NCBI GenBank assembly: GCA_025359965.1 | Contig: JANYDC010000077.1 | Span: 1 to 64,000, forward strand | From: Pedosphaera sp. | GTDB lineage: Bacteria > Verrucomicrobiota > Verrucomicrobiia > Limisphaerales > SXQI01 | Direction of reading: 5' to 3' | Length of the DNA stretch: 64,000 nt | Shown here: positions 16,748 through 26,157 of the stretch, piece after piece | Position numbering within the stretch: the stretch's first letter is position 1 | Layout: the number at the start of each line of letters is the position of its first letter | Notes under the pieces: model-generated | What the model was told of the DNA's origin: nothing | Seen by the model: only the letters and a program-made list of their open reading frames with translations | Database searches by the model: none | Translations under genes and position numbers: made by a program

Positions 16748-18627
16748 CTCGAACCTCCATTCGACGCCAAACGTGGTGCGGCCTCAGGTTCCGGAGGGAT
16801 CGCCAAATACTGGGCCACTCTTTCACCAATACGACGAAACACGGGAGCGGCCACGTCACCGCCAAAATGACCATGCTTTGGTTCATCCAACATGACGATC
16901 AGGCACACCTCGGGCTCATCCGCCGGAAAGAAACCGACAAAAGAAGTGTAGTACTTCCCTGGGAGATATCCCGCGCGACCTGTTCTTGGATCCCGACCTG
17001 CCTTTTCCGCAGTTCCTGTTTTGCCAGCAACAGTATATCCCGGGATGGCCGCTTTAATCGCCGTGCCATTGGTTGTGACCACCTTCTTTAAAGCCTGAAG
17101 CATCAGAGCAGAAGCCTGCTCGGAAATCACCCTTCGCACCACTTGCGGCTCATATGTCACCGCCCTGCCTCCGTGATCATCCTGCAACCGGCTGACCAGC
17201 ATCGGTTTCATCAGCACCCCTTTATTGGCAATGGCGCTCATGGCCATCACGATTTGCATGGGGGTCACGGCAATCTCGTGGCCCATGGTCACCCGACTGA
17301 TGGAGATTTCCTGCCAGTTGGTCAGCGGATGGACAATCCCGGAAGACTCGCCCGGCAGGCCAAGCCCCGTCCTGTCGCCCATCCCGAATGCTTTGACATA
17401 ATGGTAGAGGCCCTCGTTATGCAAATATTCGTTGCCCACCTTAAACGCACCGATGTTCGAGGATTTCGCAATGATGTCCTCAATAGTCAAATCCCCATGC
17501 GAACCGTGGTCCCGCAAAATCCGTCCGGCAAAAATGGTTTGGCCATGGTCACAGGAGAAAACCCGCGACAGGGGCGCTCCCTGATTGAGTGCCCCTGAGA
17601 CGACCACGATCTTAAAGGTTGAACCCGGCTCGTAGACCTGGCTGATGACACGATTAAACCGATTCTCATCAGGCACTTTGGTGAACAAATTGGGGTCGAA
17701 CGTAGGCCAACTGGCCAAAGCCAGTACTTCCCCTGTCCGTGGGCGAACCGCCACCACGCAAGCTCCTGTGGGAGAGTGCTTGGCCACAGCGGAAGCCAGC
17801 TCTTCCTCCACGATCATCTGGATTCGACCGTCTATTGTGAGCACCGCGTTTAGACCGGGTTGAGCCTCAACTTCCTGCTCTCTAAAAACCACCACTTCCC
17901 GTGCGCGCTTGTCTGTTTCAGTTTTGCGCCAGCCATACACACCTGAAAGGGCTTTGTTCAGCGCCAGCTCCATCCCGGCCAGGCCGGTCGAACGCATTGC
18001 GACAGTGGAATTTGTTGAAACTGCGGCAACCCCGACATATCCCAACACATGCGAAGCCAGGGGGCCATTGGGATAAATGCGCAATTGATCGGGTTCGGCA
18101 GATAGGGCGCGCCGCCGCATGAATGCCAATTCCGTCCGTGCCGATTTAGTCAGGGACTTTTCATTCGGCACGCTGATATTGGTCATGGCGACTTTCAATT
18201 GACGCCAGGTGTCCTCCTCCACCAAATGCTTCAGAACTACGTAACGATCCGGTGTTTCCGTGCCGTCCTTCTTCTTGAGCATGGGGAAGTTCAGCTGTCT
18301 CGCCACGCTGTCCACATCCAATTTGAGAACTGGGGCGATGGCCTGCGCCACCAGCAGGAAATTGGTTTTGATGGCCGTGGGATCAGCGGTGATGGTGTAA
18401 ACCACCTTGCTCGTGGCAAGCACACTGCCACGGGCGTCAAGGAGATCACCCCTCTTTGGTTCAAGCAGAAGCCGCCGCTTAGTGTTATTGCCTGCTTCCT
18501 TGCTCAAGGAATCCTGCCTCAAAACCTGCAGGTCAACCAGCCGGGCACCCAACAAAATGAAGGCAGCGGCGAGCAGGGTTGCCATAAAAAGCAACCGTCC
18601 TCCCTTCCGTTCCACAGCCACAGTCAT
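16744..18627 (-). CDS. ftsI: Septal penicillin-binding protein (FtsI/PBP3-type transpeptidase)
   Basis: Class B PBP that cross-links septal peptidoglycan. Start at 18627 follows a clean GGAGG seven bases upstream. One membrane anchor (about residues 8-30) precedes the dimerisation domain (KRRLLLEPKRGDLLDARG). Transpeptidase motifs are complete: active serine in EPGSTFKIV, SSN in KSSNIGAFKVG, and GKTGTAEKAG. No PASTA repeat is visible; the tail is short and Pro/Ala-rich. 627 residues. The gene lies between the FtsL-like gene and the MurE-like gene in standard dcw order. Confidence 0.95.
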   Translation of the reverse strand: MTVAVERKGGRLLFMATLLAAAFILLGARLVDLQVLRQDSLSKEAGNNTKRRLLLEPKRGDLLDARGSVLATSKVVYTITADPTAIKTNFLLVAQAIAPVLKLDVDSVARQLNFPMLKKKDGTETPDRYVVLKHLVEEDTWRQLKVAMTNISVPNEKSLTKSARTELAFMRRRALSAEPDQLRIYPNGPLASHVLGYVGVAAVSTNSTVAMRSTGLAGMELALNKALSGVYGWRKTETDKRAREVVVFREQEVEAQPGLNAVLTIDGRIQMIVEEELASAVAKHSPTGACVVAVRPRTGEVLALASWPTFDPNLFTKVPDENRFNRVISQVYEPGSTFKIVVVSGALNQGAPLSRVFSCDHGQTIFAGRILRDHGSHGDLTIEDIIAKSSNIGAFKVGNEYLHNEGLYHYVKAFGMGDRTGLGLPGESSGIVHPLTNWQEISISRVTMGHEIAVTPMQIVMAMSAIANKGVLMKPMLVSRLQDDHGGRAVTYEPQVVRRVISEQASALMLQALKKVVTTNGTAIKAAIPGYTVAGKTGTAEKAGRDPRTGRAGYLPGKYYTSFVGFFPADEPEVCLIVMLDEPKHGHFGGDVAAPVFRRIGERVAQYLAIPPEPEAAPRLASNGGSR

Positions 18628-18688
18628 TTCGTATCCTCCGCACCACATGATTTCATGCCCGAGCCCGCACCACCAGCCGTTGCATGAT

Positions 18689-19042
18689 TTAACGGCTGGC
18701 GATCAACTGTTTTTCCGGTCGTTTCTCCCCTGGTTGGACAGGCAGCCCCAGCCGACGAGTCAGCAATGGTTTTACAAGCCCCAGATCCTTCGATTTTTCT
18801 TCCAACCGCGTTGTTGACGTCAGTGCGGCCTCCGCCTCCTGCAATTGCTTGAATCGGCTTCGCAACTCAAAGCGGGCCGATTCCAGTTGGAGCTTGGTCG
18901 CTCCCAGGCGCACGATTTCTTTCTTCTGATAAACATAACCCAGCCCGGCGGCCATCAACATGGCGCAAACCACCACGGCCAGAGCCACGTCAAAGACGTT
19001 CGACTCACCTGTCCGCACTTGTTGGCGTTTTCTCTTTTTCAT
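18689..19042 (-). CDS. ftsL: FtsL-like septum protein
   Basis: A 117-residue bitopic protein: basic cytoplasmic tail (MKKRKRQQVR), one membrane segment (about 19-41) and a periplasmic coiled coil (about 44-90, KLQLESARFELRSRFKQLQEAEAAL). Sequence similarity to FtsL is low, as is normal for that family, so the call rests on size, topology and its place between rsmH and ftsI. It would form the FtsQ-L-B bridge. No separate ftsB is visible in the cluster. Confidence 0.72.
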   Translation of the reverse strand: MKKRKRQQVRTGESNVFDVALAVVVCAMLMAAGLGYVYQKKEIVRLGATKLQLESARFELRSRFKQLQEAEAALTSTTRLEEKSKDLGLVKPLLTRRLGLPVQPGEKRPEKQLIASR

Positions 19043-19052
19043 CCCACCGTGG

Positions 19053-19991
19053 TCACTTGTTCAATTTTTCCAAAACTCTTAATTGCGCACTTCGCGCACG
19101 CGGATTTTCCTGCAATTCAATCTGACCTGACACCACCGCCTTTCGGCTCAGCCATCTGGCCTCCGGCTTTTTAGGAATGCGCAACTCCGGCACATCTACT
19201 CCCCCGGGCGATTCGTACTCCCGCTCCAATCTACGTCCGAATTCCTTCATCAGCCGGTCCTCGAGCGAATGAAACGTAATCACCGCCAGTCTTCCACCCG
19301 GTTTCAACAAACTCCAGACACTCTCCAGCCCTCTTCTGAGGCCGCCCAATTCATCATTGACCTCAATCCTGAGCGCTTGAAACACCTGTGTGGCCGGATG
19401 CGTTTTCGCCCCTCCCCGCCCCCCTTTCGCCCGTCCCACCACGTCGGCCAGTTGAAGTGTGGTTTGCAACGCGGCTCCTGTTCTTGCAGCTTCAATGGCC
19501 CTGGCCACTCGCCGCGATTCGCGCTCCCCACCCAATTCAAAAAACAAATTCGCCAGACTCTCCGTATCCCAACCGTTGACTATGTCTGCCGCAGTCAATC
19601 CCTGTCGTTGATCCATCCGCATATCCAAGGGGCCGTCCTGCATAAAACTAAACCCCCGTTCGGCCTCATCCAACTGGGGCGAACTAACCCCCAGATCCAT
19701 CGTGGCCCCGTCCGCCCACCCCGCTTCCACCCACTCAGGCATAGAAGCAAATTCTCCCTTGCGAAGCTCCCAACACCCCTCAAACTCCGCCAATCTCCCC
19801 GCTGCTGCTTCCAGCGCCCGATCATCCCGGTCGCAACCCTTCAGAAACCCGCTGGGCCCGCTTGCAGCCAATATCGCTGCTGCGTGCCCTCCTCCGCCGA
19901 CCGTTCCATCTAGAAAATTTCCTCCCGGCCCCCTAACGAGGCTTTCTACAACCTCCTGCAAAAGCACTGAACGGTGGCTGAATGGCTTCAC
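19053..19991 (-). CDS. rsmH: 16S rRNA (cytosine-1402-N4)-methyltransferase RsmH
   Basis: SAM-dependent methyltransferase (formerly MraW). Marks: HRSVLLQEVVESL, the SAM site DGTVGGGGHAAAIL, MDLGVSSPQLDEAERGFSF, PLDMRMD, and the C-terminal FHSLEDRLMKEF. 312 residues. Its ATG overlaps the stop of the preceding unknown gene as ATGA, and the FtsL-like gene starts ten bases later. Confidence 0.96.
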   Translation of the reverse strand: MKPFSHRSVLLQEVVESLVRGPGGNFLDGTVGGGGHAAAILAASGPSGFLKGCDRDDRALEAAAGRLAEFEGCWELRKGEFASMPEWVEAGWADGATMDLGVSSPQLDEAERGFSFMQDGPLDMRMDQRQGLTAADIVNGWDTESLANLFFELGGERESRRVARAIEAARTGAALQTTLQLADVVGRAKGGRGGAKTHPATQVFQALRIEVNDELGGLRRGLESVWSLLKPGGRLAVITFHSLEDRLMKEFGRRLEREYESPGGVDVPELRIPKKPEARWLSRKAVVSGQIELQENPRARSAQLRVLEKLNK

Positions 19992-20410
19992 CGTCCTGAA
20001 CCCACTTCCAGAAATCTGGCAGCCATGCGCGTCCAGCCGGTTCCACGTTCGGGCGAACGAATAATGGAAGCACCACTCGCCCCCTCTCGCGCAAGTTCCC
20101 GACGGGGCTTCGCCTCAACCAACTCCAAATCAGCGTCACGAAGGTCGTTGCGCACCACCCGCACATTCTCCAACCCCAACTCTCCCTGCACCACGCGAGG
20201 CTGGCGGTCCTCGGAGTGCCTGGGTACAAAACTAGTCCTAAACCGCCCGCGCGCTTTCGCTGGCGCATCAGCCCCCTGCACCAGGGAGGAATTACCGCCA
20301 CCTGCGCCAAACTTGGGCAGCAAACACTCCTCCGTCATGGCGTAGGTGGGTTTTCCACCCTTCGCTCCAAAAAAACTCCGACTCACCGCCAGTAAGCTTT
20401 TAAGGTTCAT
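19988..20410 (-). CDS. Unknown protein between mraZ and rsmH
   Basis: A 140-residue basic protein, translationally coupled to rsmH (ATGA) and three bases after mraZ, so it is a real member of the operon. The N-terminus is hydrophobic/basic (MNLKSLLAVSRSFFGAKGGK). A central low-complexity stretch follows, and then a better-defined segment, LGLENVRVVRNDLRDADLEL (about 79-98). No membrane segment, catalytic motif or known domain is visible. I do not recognise it from the dcw clusters of model bacteria. A division or regulatory role is suggested only by position. Confidence 0.65.
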   Translation of the reverse strand: MNLKSLLAVSRSFFGAKGGKPTYAMTEECLLPKFGAGGGNSSLVQGADAPAKARGRFRTSFVPRHSEDRQPRVVQGELGLENVRVVRNDLRDADLELVEAKPRRELAREGASGASIIRSPERGTGWTRMAARFLEVGSGR

Positions 20411-20413
20411 AAC

Positions 20414-20875
20414 TTAAATCAGTCCGTAAGCTTTGGACGAAAACGCCTCGTCCACAGCAATGGTTTCGTCGTACCGCTCGGGGCTCCAAATTTCAAAACG
20501 ATCAATCAATCCCTGCAACACCGCCTCACGTTGAATTCCAACCGCTTTGGCCATCGCTTCAGGCAGGCAAATTCTCCCCCCCTTATCCACGATCACTTGG
20601 TCGGAATTTTTCCCTAACAGTCGCCTCAAGGTTTCAGCGGTTGGATCGCTGTACGGCATGGCTTTCAACTTGGCCACTAGTGCCGCCATGGGTTCAGGGG
20701 GCAGCACAAGCAGATGTCCTGCCTGTTTGCCTCCGCTGGGCCACAAAATTAACGTGAAAGACTCGTCCTCGCCCGTCCTCCATTTCGCCGGAATTTGTAC
20801 GCGCCTCTTCTCGTCCACTACCGGGCGGTAGCAGGCATTGTAATAGACTGGCGGTTTGATCTCGGCGACAGACAT
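20414..20875 (-). CDS. mraZ: Transcriptional regulator MraZ
   Basis: AbrB-like swapped-hairpin DNA-binding protein that represses its own dcw operon in E. coli and Mycoplasma. The two half-domains are visible: YRPVVDEKRRVQIPAKWR and VDKGGRICLPEAMAKAVG. The ATG at 20875 is preferred to a TTG five codons upstream because the latter would start almost within the operator boxes. About 153 residues. It is first in the operon and divergent from queA. Four TGGG-type repeats lie just upstream. Confidence 0.92.
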   Translation of the reverse strand: MSVAEIKPPVYYNACYRPVVDEKRRVQIPAKWRTGEDESFTLILWPSGGKQAGHLLVLPPEPMAALVAKLKAMPYSDPTAETLRRLLGKNSDQVIVDKGGRICLPEAMAKAVGIQREAVLQGLIDRFEIWSPERYDETIAVDEAFSSKAYGLI

Positions 20876-20901
20876 TAAAGGTGCAAACAATCGACACTAT
20901 C

Positions 20902-20936
20902 CCCCACAACGACTCATTCTTACCCACTCAGACCCA
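20902..20936 (-). promoter_or_regulatory. MraZ-box operator (four repeats, 10-base period)
   Basis: Reading the reverse strand, TGGGT starts at 20936, TGGGT at 20926, TGAGT at 20916 and TGGGG at 20906: an exact 10-base period, one helical turn, with five-base spacers. This is the arrangement of known MraZ-binding repeats (TGGGN with five-base spacing). The third box has one mismatch. The last box ends 26 bases before the mraZ ATG, so occupancy should block the operon promoter. Autoregulation is inferred from the known family. Confidence 0.8.
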
Positions 20937-21052
20937 TAATGGTCAATGGTTATTGCTCCGAAACCTCCGTTTTCCTCCCTCTTTTCCCAGTTCCCAGCCT
21001 CTCCCAAGGGTTCTTGGTCGCATTTTCATCCCCGAACCCTTAATTTTAAGCA
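20937..21052. other. Divergent mraZ/queA control region
   Basis: Short non-coding gap between the dcw operon (left) and queA (right). It is C/T-rich on the + strand. No convincing -35/-10 pair, hairpin or repeat was found apart from the MraZ boxes beside it. Confidence 0.5.
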
Positions 21053-22129
21053 GTGCTTGTCTCTGAATTTGAATATGAACTGCCCGAATACCTCATCGCC
21101 CAACAACCAGCGGTAAGGAGGGAGGAATCTCGCATGCTGGTTCACCACCGCACGATTGGAGCGACTTCTCACCATTACTTTCACGAAATCGTTAACTTTC
21201 TTCAAAAAGACGATCTTTTGGTCCTAAACGACTCAAAAGTGTTCCCGGCCCGCCTCCGCGGTATCCGCTCGCCCTCTGGCGGCAAGGTGGAAATGCTTTT
21301 GTTGGAAGAGGTTAAAACCAATGAATGGTGGGCCATGGTTAAACCGGGCAAGCGACTCCGGGAAGGGGAGCACTTTGATCTACTTGACCGCAATGGCGAA
21401 AAGGTCGGCTGCCCGGTGTGGGTCATGGCGAAAAACGCCGATGGGCATGCGTTTCTATCGTTTCAAACACCCACCAATCTTTGGAATCTGCTTCCTGACT
21501 TGGGAGAAATCCCCCTACCCCCTTACATCAACCGGACGGACCAATCGTCCCGAATCGAAGACATGCTCCGCTACCAAACCACCTATGCCACCCATCCCGG
21601 CTCAGTGGCCGCCCCCACGGCGGGACTTCATTTTACCCCAGAGATATTGGAACACCTCACCCAAAAGGGCGTAGGCATTAGCCACGTCACCCTCCACGTG
21701 GGAGCAGGCACCTTTCAGCCAATTAAAACGGAGGACACCTCAGACCACATCATGCACGAGGAACGATACCATCTGCCTCGCCTGACTCTGGAGAAGATCC
21801 GCGCTGCGAAAGCCGTCGGGGGGCGAATCATTGCCGCAGGCACTACTTCCCTGCGCGTTTTGGAATCAGCGGCGGCGGCGGGGCTGGATCAAGTCGCAGG
21901 AACGTGGCAACGGACGCGCCTCTTCGTGCAGCCACCCCACTCCTTCGCCGTGACCGACGCTCTTCTCACTAACTTCCACCTGCCACGCTCGACTTTGCTG
22001 ATGCTGGTGAGCGCCTTTCTGTCACCAGGACAACCATCAGGGAGGGAGCAATGCCTCCAGCTTTATCAGCTGGCCATCCGCGAACAATATCGTTTCTTCA
22101 GCTATGGAGACGCCATGTTGATCCTATAA
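21053..22129 (+). CDS. queA: S-adenosylmethionine:tRNA ribosyltransferase-isomerase QueA
   Basis: Makes epoxyqueuosine at tRNA position 34 by transferring ribosyl from SAM. Start is GTG at 21053, giving the standard opening SEFEYELPEYLIAQQP. Other marks: LVLNDSKVFPARLRG, KVEMLLLEE, YQTTYATHPGSVAAPTAGLHFT, LHVGAGTFQPI, and NFHLPRSTLLMLVSAF. 358 residues. It is followed by tatD after 72 bases. A complete queuosine pathway is not visible in this window. Confidence 0.96.
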   Translation: MLVSEFEYELPEYLIAQQPAVRREESRMLVHHRTIGATSHHYFHEIVNFLQKDDLLVLNDSKVFPARLRGIRSPSGGKVEMLLLEEVKTNEWWAMVKPGKRLREGEHFDLLDRNGEKVGCPVWVMAKNADGHAFLSFQTPTNLWNLLPDLGEIPLPPYINRTDQSSRIEDMLRYQTTYATHPGSVAAPTAGLHFTPEILEHLTQKGVGISHVTLHVGAGTFQPIKTEDTSDHIMHEERYHLPRLTLEKIRAAKAVGGRIIAAGTTSLRVLESAAAAGLDQVAGTWQRTRLFVQPPHSFAVTDALLTNFHLPRSTLLMLVSAFLSPGQPSGREQCLQLYQLAIREQYRFFSYGDAMLIL

Positions 22130-22201
22130 ACTTCAAAATTGCTACTTGCACAGTTGTTTGACGTCAGTCCCAATCCCTCCTATGGTCCCTTAAGAAAAGC
22201 C

Positions 22202-23005
22202 ATGTTCACTGACACCCATGCTCATTTGGATTACCCGGAATTTGCCTGGGAAATTCCAGCCCTCTTGGAACGGGCGGCGGAGGCAGGGATCCACCGGATC
22301 ATCAGCATAGGCACCTCTCTTGAAAGTAGCGCAAGGGCCGTTGATCTGGCCTCGCGCCACGATAACATCTATGCGGCAGTCGGCTGGCATCCGTCGCACG
22401 TTCTCGAAGCCCCTGATGATATAAGGGCCGATCTTAGAGTGCTGGCCAGACATCCTAAAGTGGTGGCCATTGGCGAAACAGGCCTCGATTACTACCGGCT
22501 TCCCTCCACCCAAAACCAACCTTCCCCCGTGAGTGATGCCGAATACAAACGGCGGCAGTCTAATTTATTTGAACAACAGATCGAAGTGGCAAGAGAGTTG
22601 GGATTGAATTGCGTCATCCATCAGCGGGCAGCCTCCGAAGCCGCATTGGAGCAATGGCGTCCACATGCCGATAGGATACGCGGCGTGTTTCACTGTTTTA
22701 TCGAATCGGCTGAAGTAATGACGCAAATTATTGCCGTGAACTCATTGGTAAGTTTTACCGGCATTGTGACCTTCAAGAATGCGGAAGGAGTAAAAGCCAC
22801 TCTGGCCGCTACGCCTCTGGACAAACTAATGCTGGAAACAGACTGCCCGTACCTCGCCCCCGTGCCGTTTCGGGGTAAAAGGAGCGAGCCAGCCCATGTT
22901 CAGCAGGTGGCCACTGAGGCGGCCCGTATCAAAGGGATCACTGTAGAGGCGCTATCCCAAGCGACGGAGCGGACAGTCCGCGAATTTTTCCCGGCAATAA
23001 AATGA
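22202..23005 (+). CDS. tatD: TatD-family metal-dependent deoxyribonuclease
   Basis: TIM-barrel hydrolase of the TatD/YcfH family. The ATG at 22202 gives FTDTHAHLDYPEF, with the metal-binding HxH at the N-terminus as expected; the frame is open upstream but that extension is not family-like. Further marks: VGWHPSHV, IGETGLDYYRLP, CVIHQRAASEAAL, GVFHCFIES, and LETDCPYLAPVPFRGKRSEP. 267 residues. The downstream sensor kinase starts inside its stop codon (ATGA). Confidence 0.93.
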   Translation: MFTDTHAHLDYPEFAWEIPALLERAAEAGIHRIISIGTSLESSARAVDLASRHDNIYAAVGWHPSHVLEAPDDIRADLRVLARHPKVVAIGETGLDYYRLPSTQNQPSPVSDAEYKRRQSNLFEQQIEVARELGLNCVIHQRAASEAALEQWRPHADRIRGVFHCFIESAEVMTQIIAVNSLVSFTGIVTFKNAEGVKATLAATPLDKLMLETDCPYLAPVPFRGKRSEPAHVQQVATEAARIKGITVEALSQATERTVREFFPAIK

Positions 23006-26000
23006 AAGGCAAACTGATCAATCCCGGAGAATTCCGGCCAATTCGTCTTTGTTTGGCTGTACTGGCCATAATCTTCTTCTCAGCTGGGGCTGCGCTCGGA
23101 GGCGCTCATGAATCCAACACCCTGAAACAGTTTGTCCATGCCAACTGGGAAGCCAACAGCGATCTGCCGGTAACAACCATCCATGCCTTGGCGCAGGATC
23201 TAAACGGATACCTTTGGCTGGGCACACTTGACGGGTTGATTCGTTTTGATGGGGTAAAATTCACCCTGTTTCGCAATGAAACACACCCTGGCCTTGTAAG
23301 CAACAATATACGAAAACTTATATCAGGCAGTGATGGAAGCATCTGGATAGGCACAGAGGAGGCCGGACTGGTCCGAATGAAGAACGGCGTGTTCACGCAT
23401 TACGGACGGGAGCAGAACCTGAAGGATCATCATATTTTTTGTCTTGGCGAGGCACCGGATGGTTCCATCTACATCGGCACTCGTTCAGAAGGGCTTTTTC
23501 GCCTTGCCAAAAATTTGATTGAAAAAGTGCCCCGACCCGTTGACGCGCCGCCGGACATCCACGCACTTCACATCACCAAGTCCGGTACTGTGTACGTGGG
23601 GAGCTTGGACGGGACACTCGCACAAATAAGCCCCGGAGGCTACCGGAAAATCTACGCGGATTGGCCAAGGAGGGGCATTTACTCAATCATCGATAACAAA
23701 AAAGGTGGGATCTTGATTGGGTCGGAAAGCATTGGTATTTCGGAACTACTCAAAGAAGAGGATGAAGAGACCCATTTATGGAACATCGGGATGCCGAAAA
23801 TTTCCATTACCACCACAATGGCCTTTGATCGCGAAGGCGGATTATGGCTTGCCGATTCCACTTTTGGACTTGCCCGTTTTGCAGGAGGAGAGTGGTCGAC
23901 CTACAAGTCATCCGACGGACTTTCGTATGACGCGGTGACCAGCTTATTACTCGACAAGGAGGGGAACATGTGGGCCGGTACAAAAGCGGGGTTGGATCGT
24001 TTTTATAAAGGTCCATTTACACCTTGGGTTCTCAGCTCAACACTACCCAACAGGATGGTCACGTCCCTGACTTTGGATATTAAGGGCGATTTGTGGGCGG
24101 CCACGTATATGGGCAATTTGGTTACAAAACACAATAACGAGATCACGATCATTCCGGCCAACGAGGCCCTAACCACCACCATCACAGCGGTGGCAAAACG
24201 TGCGGCCGGTGGCGTTTGGGTGGGAAGTTATTTAGGCTTGGGTTGGGCTGATGAATCCGGGTATAATCCGATTAATCCCGTTTCACCCGACCTTTACAAC
24301 AGCCTGATATCAATATACGAGGACGAGTCCGGCACCCTTTGGCTGGGCACCGATAATCGGGCGTTGATTCGCCTTCAAACCAACGGAGTAGCCACAGTAA
24401 TCGGTGAGTCTGAAGGATTGGGCAGAAGCAGCGTCCGCCACATAGCCATGGACCCTTTCGGCGGATTGTGGCTCGCAACTCAGGACAAAGGAGTGGCCCA
24501 CTTGAACGTGGATGGAAAAATTGATCGACTCATCTCAGAAAAGGAGGGGTTGGGCGACGATTCGGTGCGCCATGTTTTTGTTGAACCCAGAGGAGTGGTA
24601 TGGGCGGGTCTCCGCGACGGCGGCTTGACCCGCATCGAAGGAACCAACATTTATAACTTCAACAACTCAAACGGCTTTCCAACAGATCGGGTATCAGGCA
24701 TCATTAATGACGATCTGGGCAATCTGTGGATGACCACCCATCGGGGAGTTCTCAGAGCAAGCATTCAACGACTTGATCGAATCGCCAAAGGAGACAATCG
24801 TGAACCGCCTGACTTCAGAATCTTCAATCAACTGGATGGTTTGAGCACGACTGAATGTGAATTGAATTACGGCCCCACCGTGGTTCGCGGGAGCGGCGGT
24901 AAAATTTATATCGCCAACCGGCTCGGCTTCTGCGCGCTTGCACCTGAAATCGTGGACAATTCGCGCCCTAAGGCGCCACAGGTGCAAATCGAGTCTGTTT
25001 TGATTGACTCCAAAGAGATCCCCCTTGAAAAAGCCAAACTGATCCCACCTTCTCAGGGAAGAGTCACCATTATTTATAACGTACCCATTTTGAGGTACGC
25101 CAAGCAAGTACGCTTTGAGCATAGACTGCTTGGATTTGAAACAGATTGGACCAGCGGGCAGTCCGCAACTCGTGAGGTAACCTACAGTGCTTTGCAGCCC
25201 GGTTCCTATCAATTTGAAGTCCGGGCCGCCATGCCCGATCAAAAATGGCCGGACATCGCCACTCAATTCGCATTCACGCTTCGCCCCCATTTTTATCAGA
25301 CCGTTTATTTCTATCTGGCCATTGCCGCCGGAATTGCCTGCATGGGTTTGCTGGCCTATTGGATAAGGCTAAGGTCAATCACTCAACGCTCCCGCCAGTT
25401 GGAATCCGAGGTTTCAGTTCGCACCTCCGAGCTTCGGGCCGAGATTGTGGAACGCAAAAAAGCCGAGGAAGCCCTGCGTGAATTGCCGGGGAAAATTATC
25501 GAAGCCCAGGAAGGCGAGCGTCAGCGTGTTTCAATGGAGTTGCACGACTCGGTCAACCAATTATTGGCCTCCATCCGATTCAGGGTACAATACATCATGG
25601 CCGCCCTGCCGCCGGAAGGCGCCCTGTTTGATGCCGCCAGCAAGACCAACGAGCACCTCAAACACGCCTTGGATGAAGTGCGCCGCATTTCCCGGAATCT
25701 GCGCCCCAGCGAGTTGGACGATTTCGGCCTGAACTCCGCCACCATTAGCGCCGCCAAGGATTTCAGGGAACGCAACACAGGCGTCCGTCTCGACATGGAA
25801 TTGACGGATCTTCCCGAACGCCTGCCGCGGGACATTGAGCTGGTCGTGTACCGTATTGTCCAAGAGGCCCTGACGAATATTGAAAAACATTCCAAAGCCT
25901 CAAACGTCAAGATTAGCCTTGGCTGCAACGAGCCTAGCCTTCATCTCGAAATATGCGATAACGGCAGGGGGTTCAACTCCAAGCTTTCCACGAGTCGGGG

Positions 26001-26157
26001 TCACTCCAACAATGCAACAGGAATTGGACTCTCCAGCATTCAACAGCGCGCAGCCTCAGTAGGAGGAAAATGCTCCATCTGGTCCGCTCCCGAACAGGGC
26101 ACTATTATCCGCATTGAGATTCCCATAACACTCGCAACCCCGGCAATCAATGCATAA
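23002..26157 (+). CDS. Two-component sensor histidine kinase with N-terminal propeller (Reg_prop/Y_Y_Y/HisKA_3)
   Basis: A 1051-residue sensor. A signal-type hydrophobic segment (about 14-34) leads to a large extracytoplasmic beta-propeller of repeated 'regulator propeller' blades (GYLWLGTLDGLIRFDG, GSIWIGTEEAGLVRM, GNMWAGTKAGLDRF, GTLWLGTDNRALIR and others, to about residue 600). A Y_Y_Y domain follows (about 685-755), then a membrane helix near 770-795, a coiled coil, a HisKA_3 domain with phospho-histidine 848 in MELHDSVNQLL, and a HATPase (DNGRGFNS; GIGLSSIQQRA). Its relatives in Bacteroidetes often sense polysaccharides. It starts in the tatD stop codon and overlaps the response regulator gene by eight bases. 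The ligand is unknown. Confidence 0.93.
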   Translation: MKGKLINPGEFRPIRLCLAVLAIIFFSAGAALGGAHESNTLKQFVHANWEANSDLPVTTIHALAQDLNGYLWLGTLDGLIRFDGVKFTLFRNETHPGLVSNNIRKLISGSDGSIWIGTEEAGLVRMKNGVFTHYGREQNLKDHHIFCLGEAPDGSIYIGTRSEGLFRLAKNLIEKVPRPVDAPPDIHALHITKSGTVYVGSLDGTLAQISPGGYRKIYADWPRRGIYSIIDNKKGGILIGSESIGISELLKEEDEETHLWNIGMPKISITTTMAFDREGGLWLADSTFGLARFAGGEWSTYKSSDGLSYDAVTSLLLDKEGNMWAGTKAGLDRFYKGPFTPWVLSSTLPNRMVTSLTLDIKGDLWAATYMGNLVTKHNNEITIIPANEALTTTITAVAKRAAGGVWVGSYLGLGWADESGYNPINPVSPDLYNSLISIYEDESGTLWLGTDNRALIRLQTNGVATVIGESEGLGRSSVRHIAMDPFGGLWLATQDKGVAHLNVDGKIDRLISEKEGLGDDSVRHVFVEPRGVVWAGLRDGGLTRIEGTNIYNFNNSNGFPTDRVSGIINDDLGNLWMTTHRGVLRASIQRLDRIAKGDNREPPDFRIFNQLDGLSTTECELNYGPTVVRGSGGKIYIANRLGFCALAPEIVDNSRPKAPQVQIESVLIDSKEIPLEKAKLIPPSQGRVTIIYNVPILRYAKQVRFEHRLLGFETDWTSGQSATREVTYSALQPGSYQFEVRAAMPDQKWPDIATQFAFTLRPHFYQTVYFYLAIAAGIACMGLLAYWIRLRSITQRSRQLESEVSVRTSELRAEIVERKKAEEALRELPGKIIEAQEGERQRVSMELHDSVNQLLASIRFRVQYIMAALPPEGALFDAASKTNEHLKHALDEVRRISRNLRPSELDDFGLNSATISAAKDFRERNTGVRLDMELTDLPERLPRDIELVVYRIVQEALTNIEKHSKASNVKISLGCNEPSLHLEICDNGRGFNSKLSTSRGHSNNATGIGLSSIQQRAASVGGKCSIWSAPEQGTIIRIEIPITLATPAINA

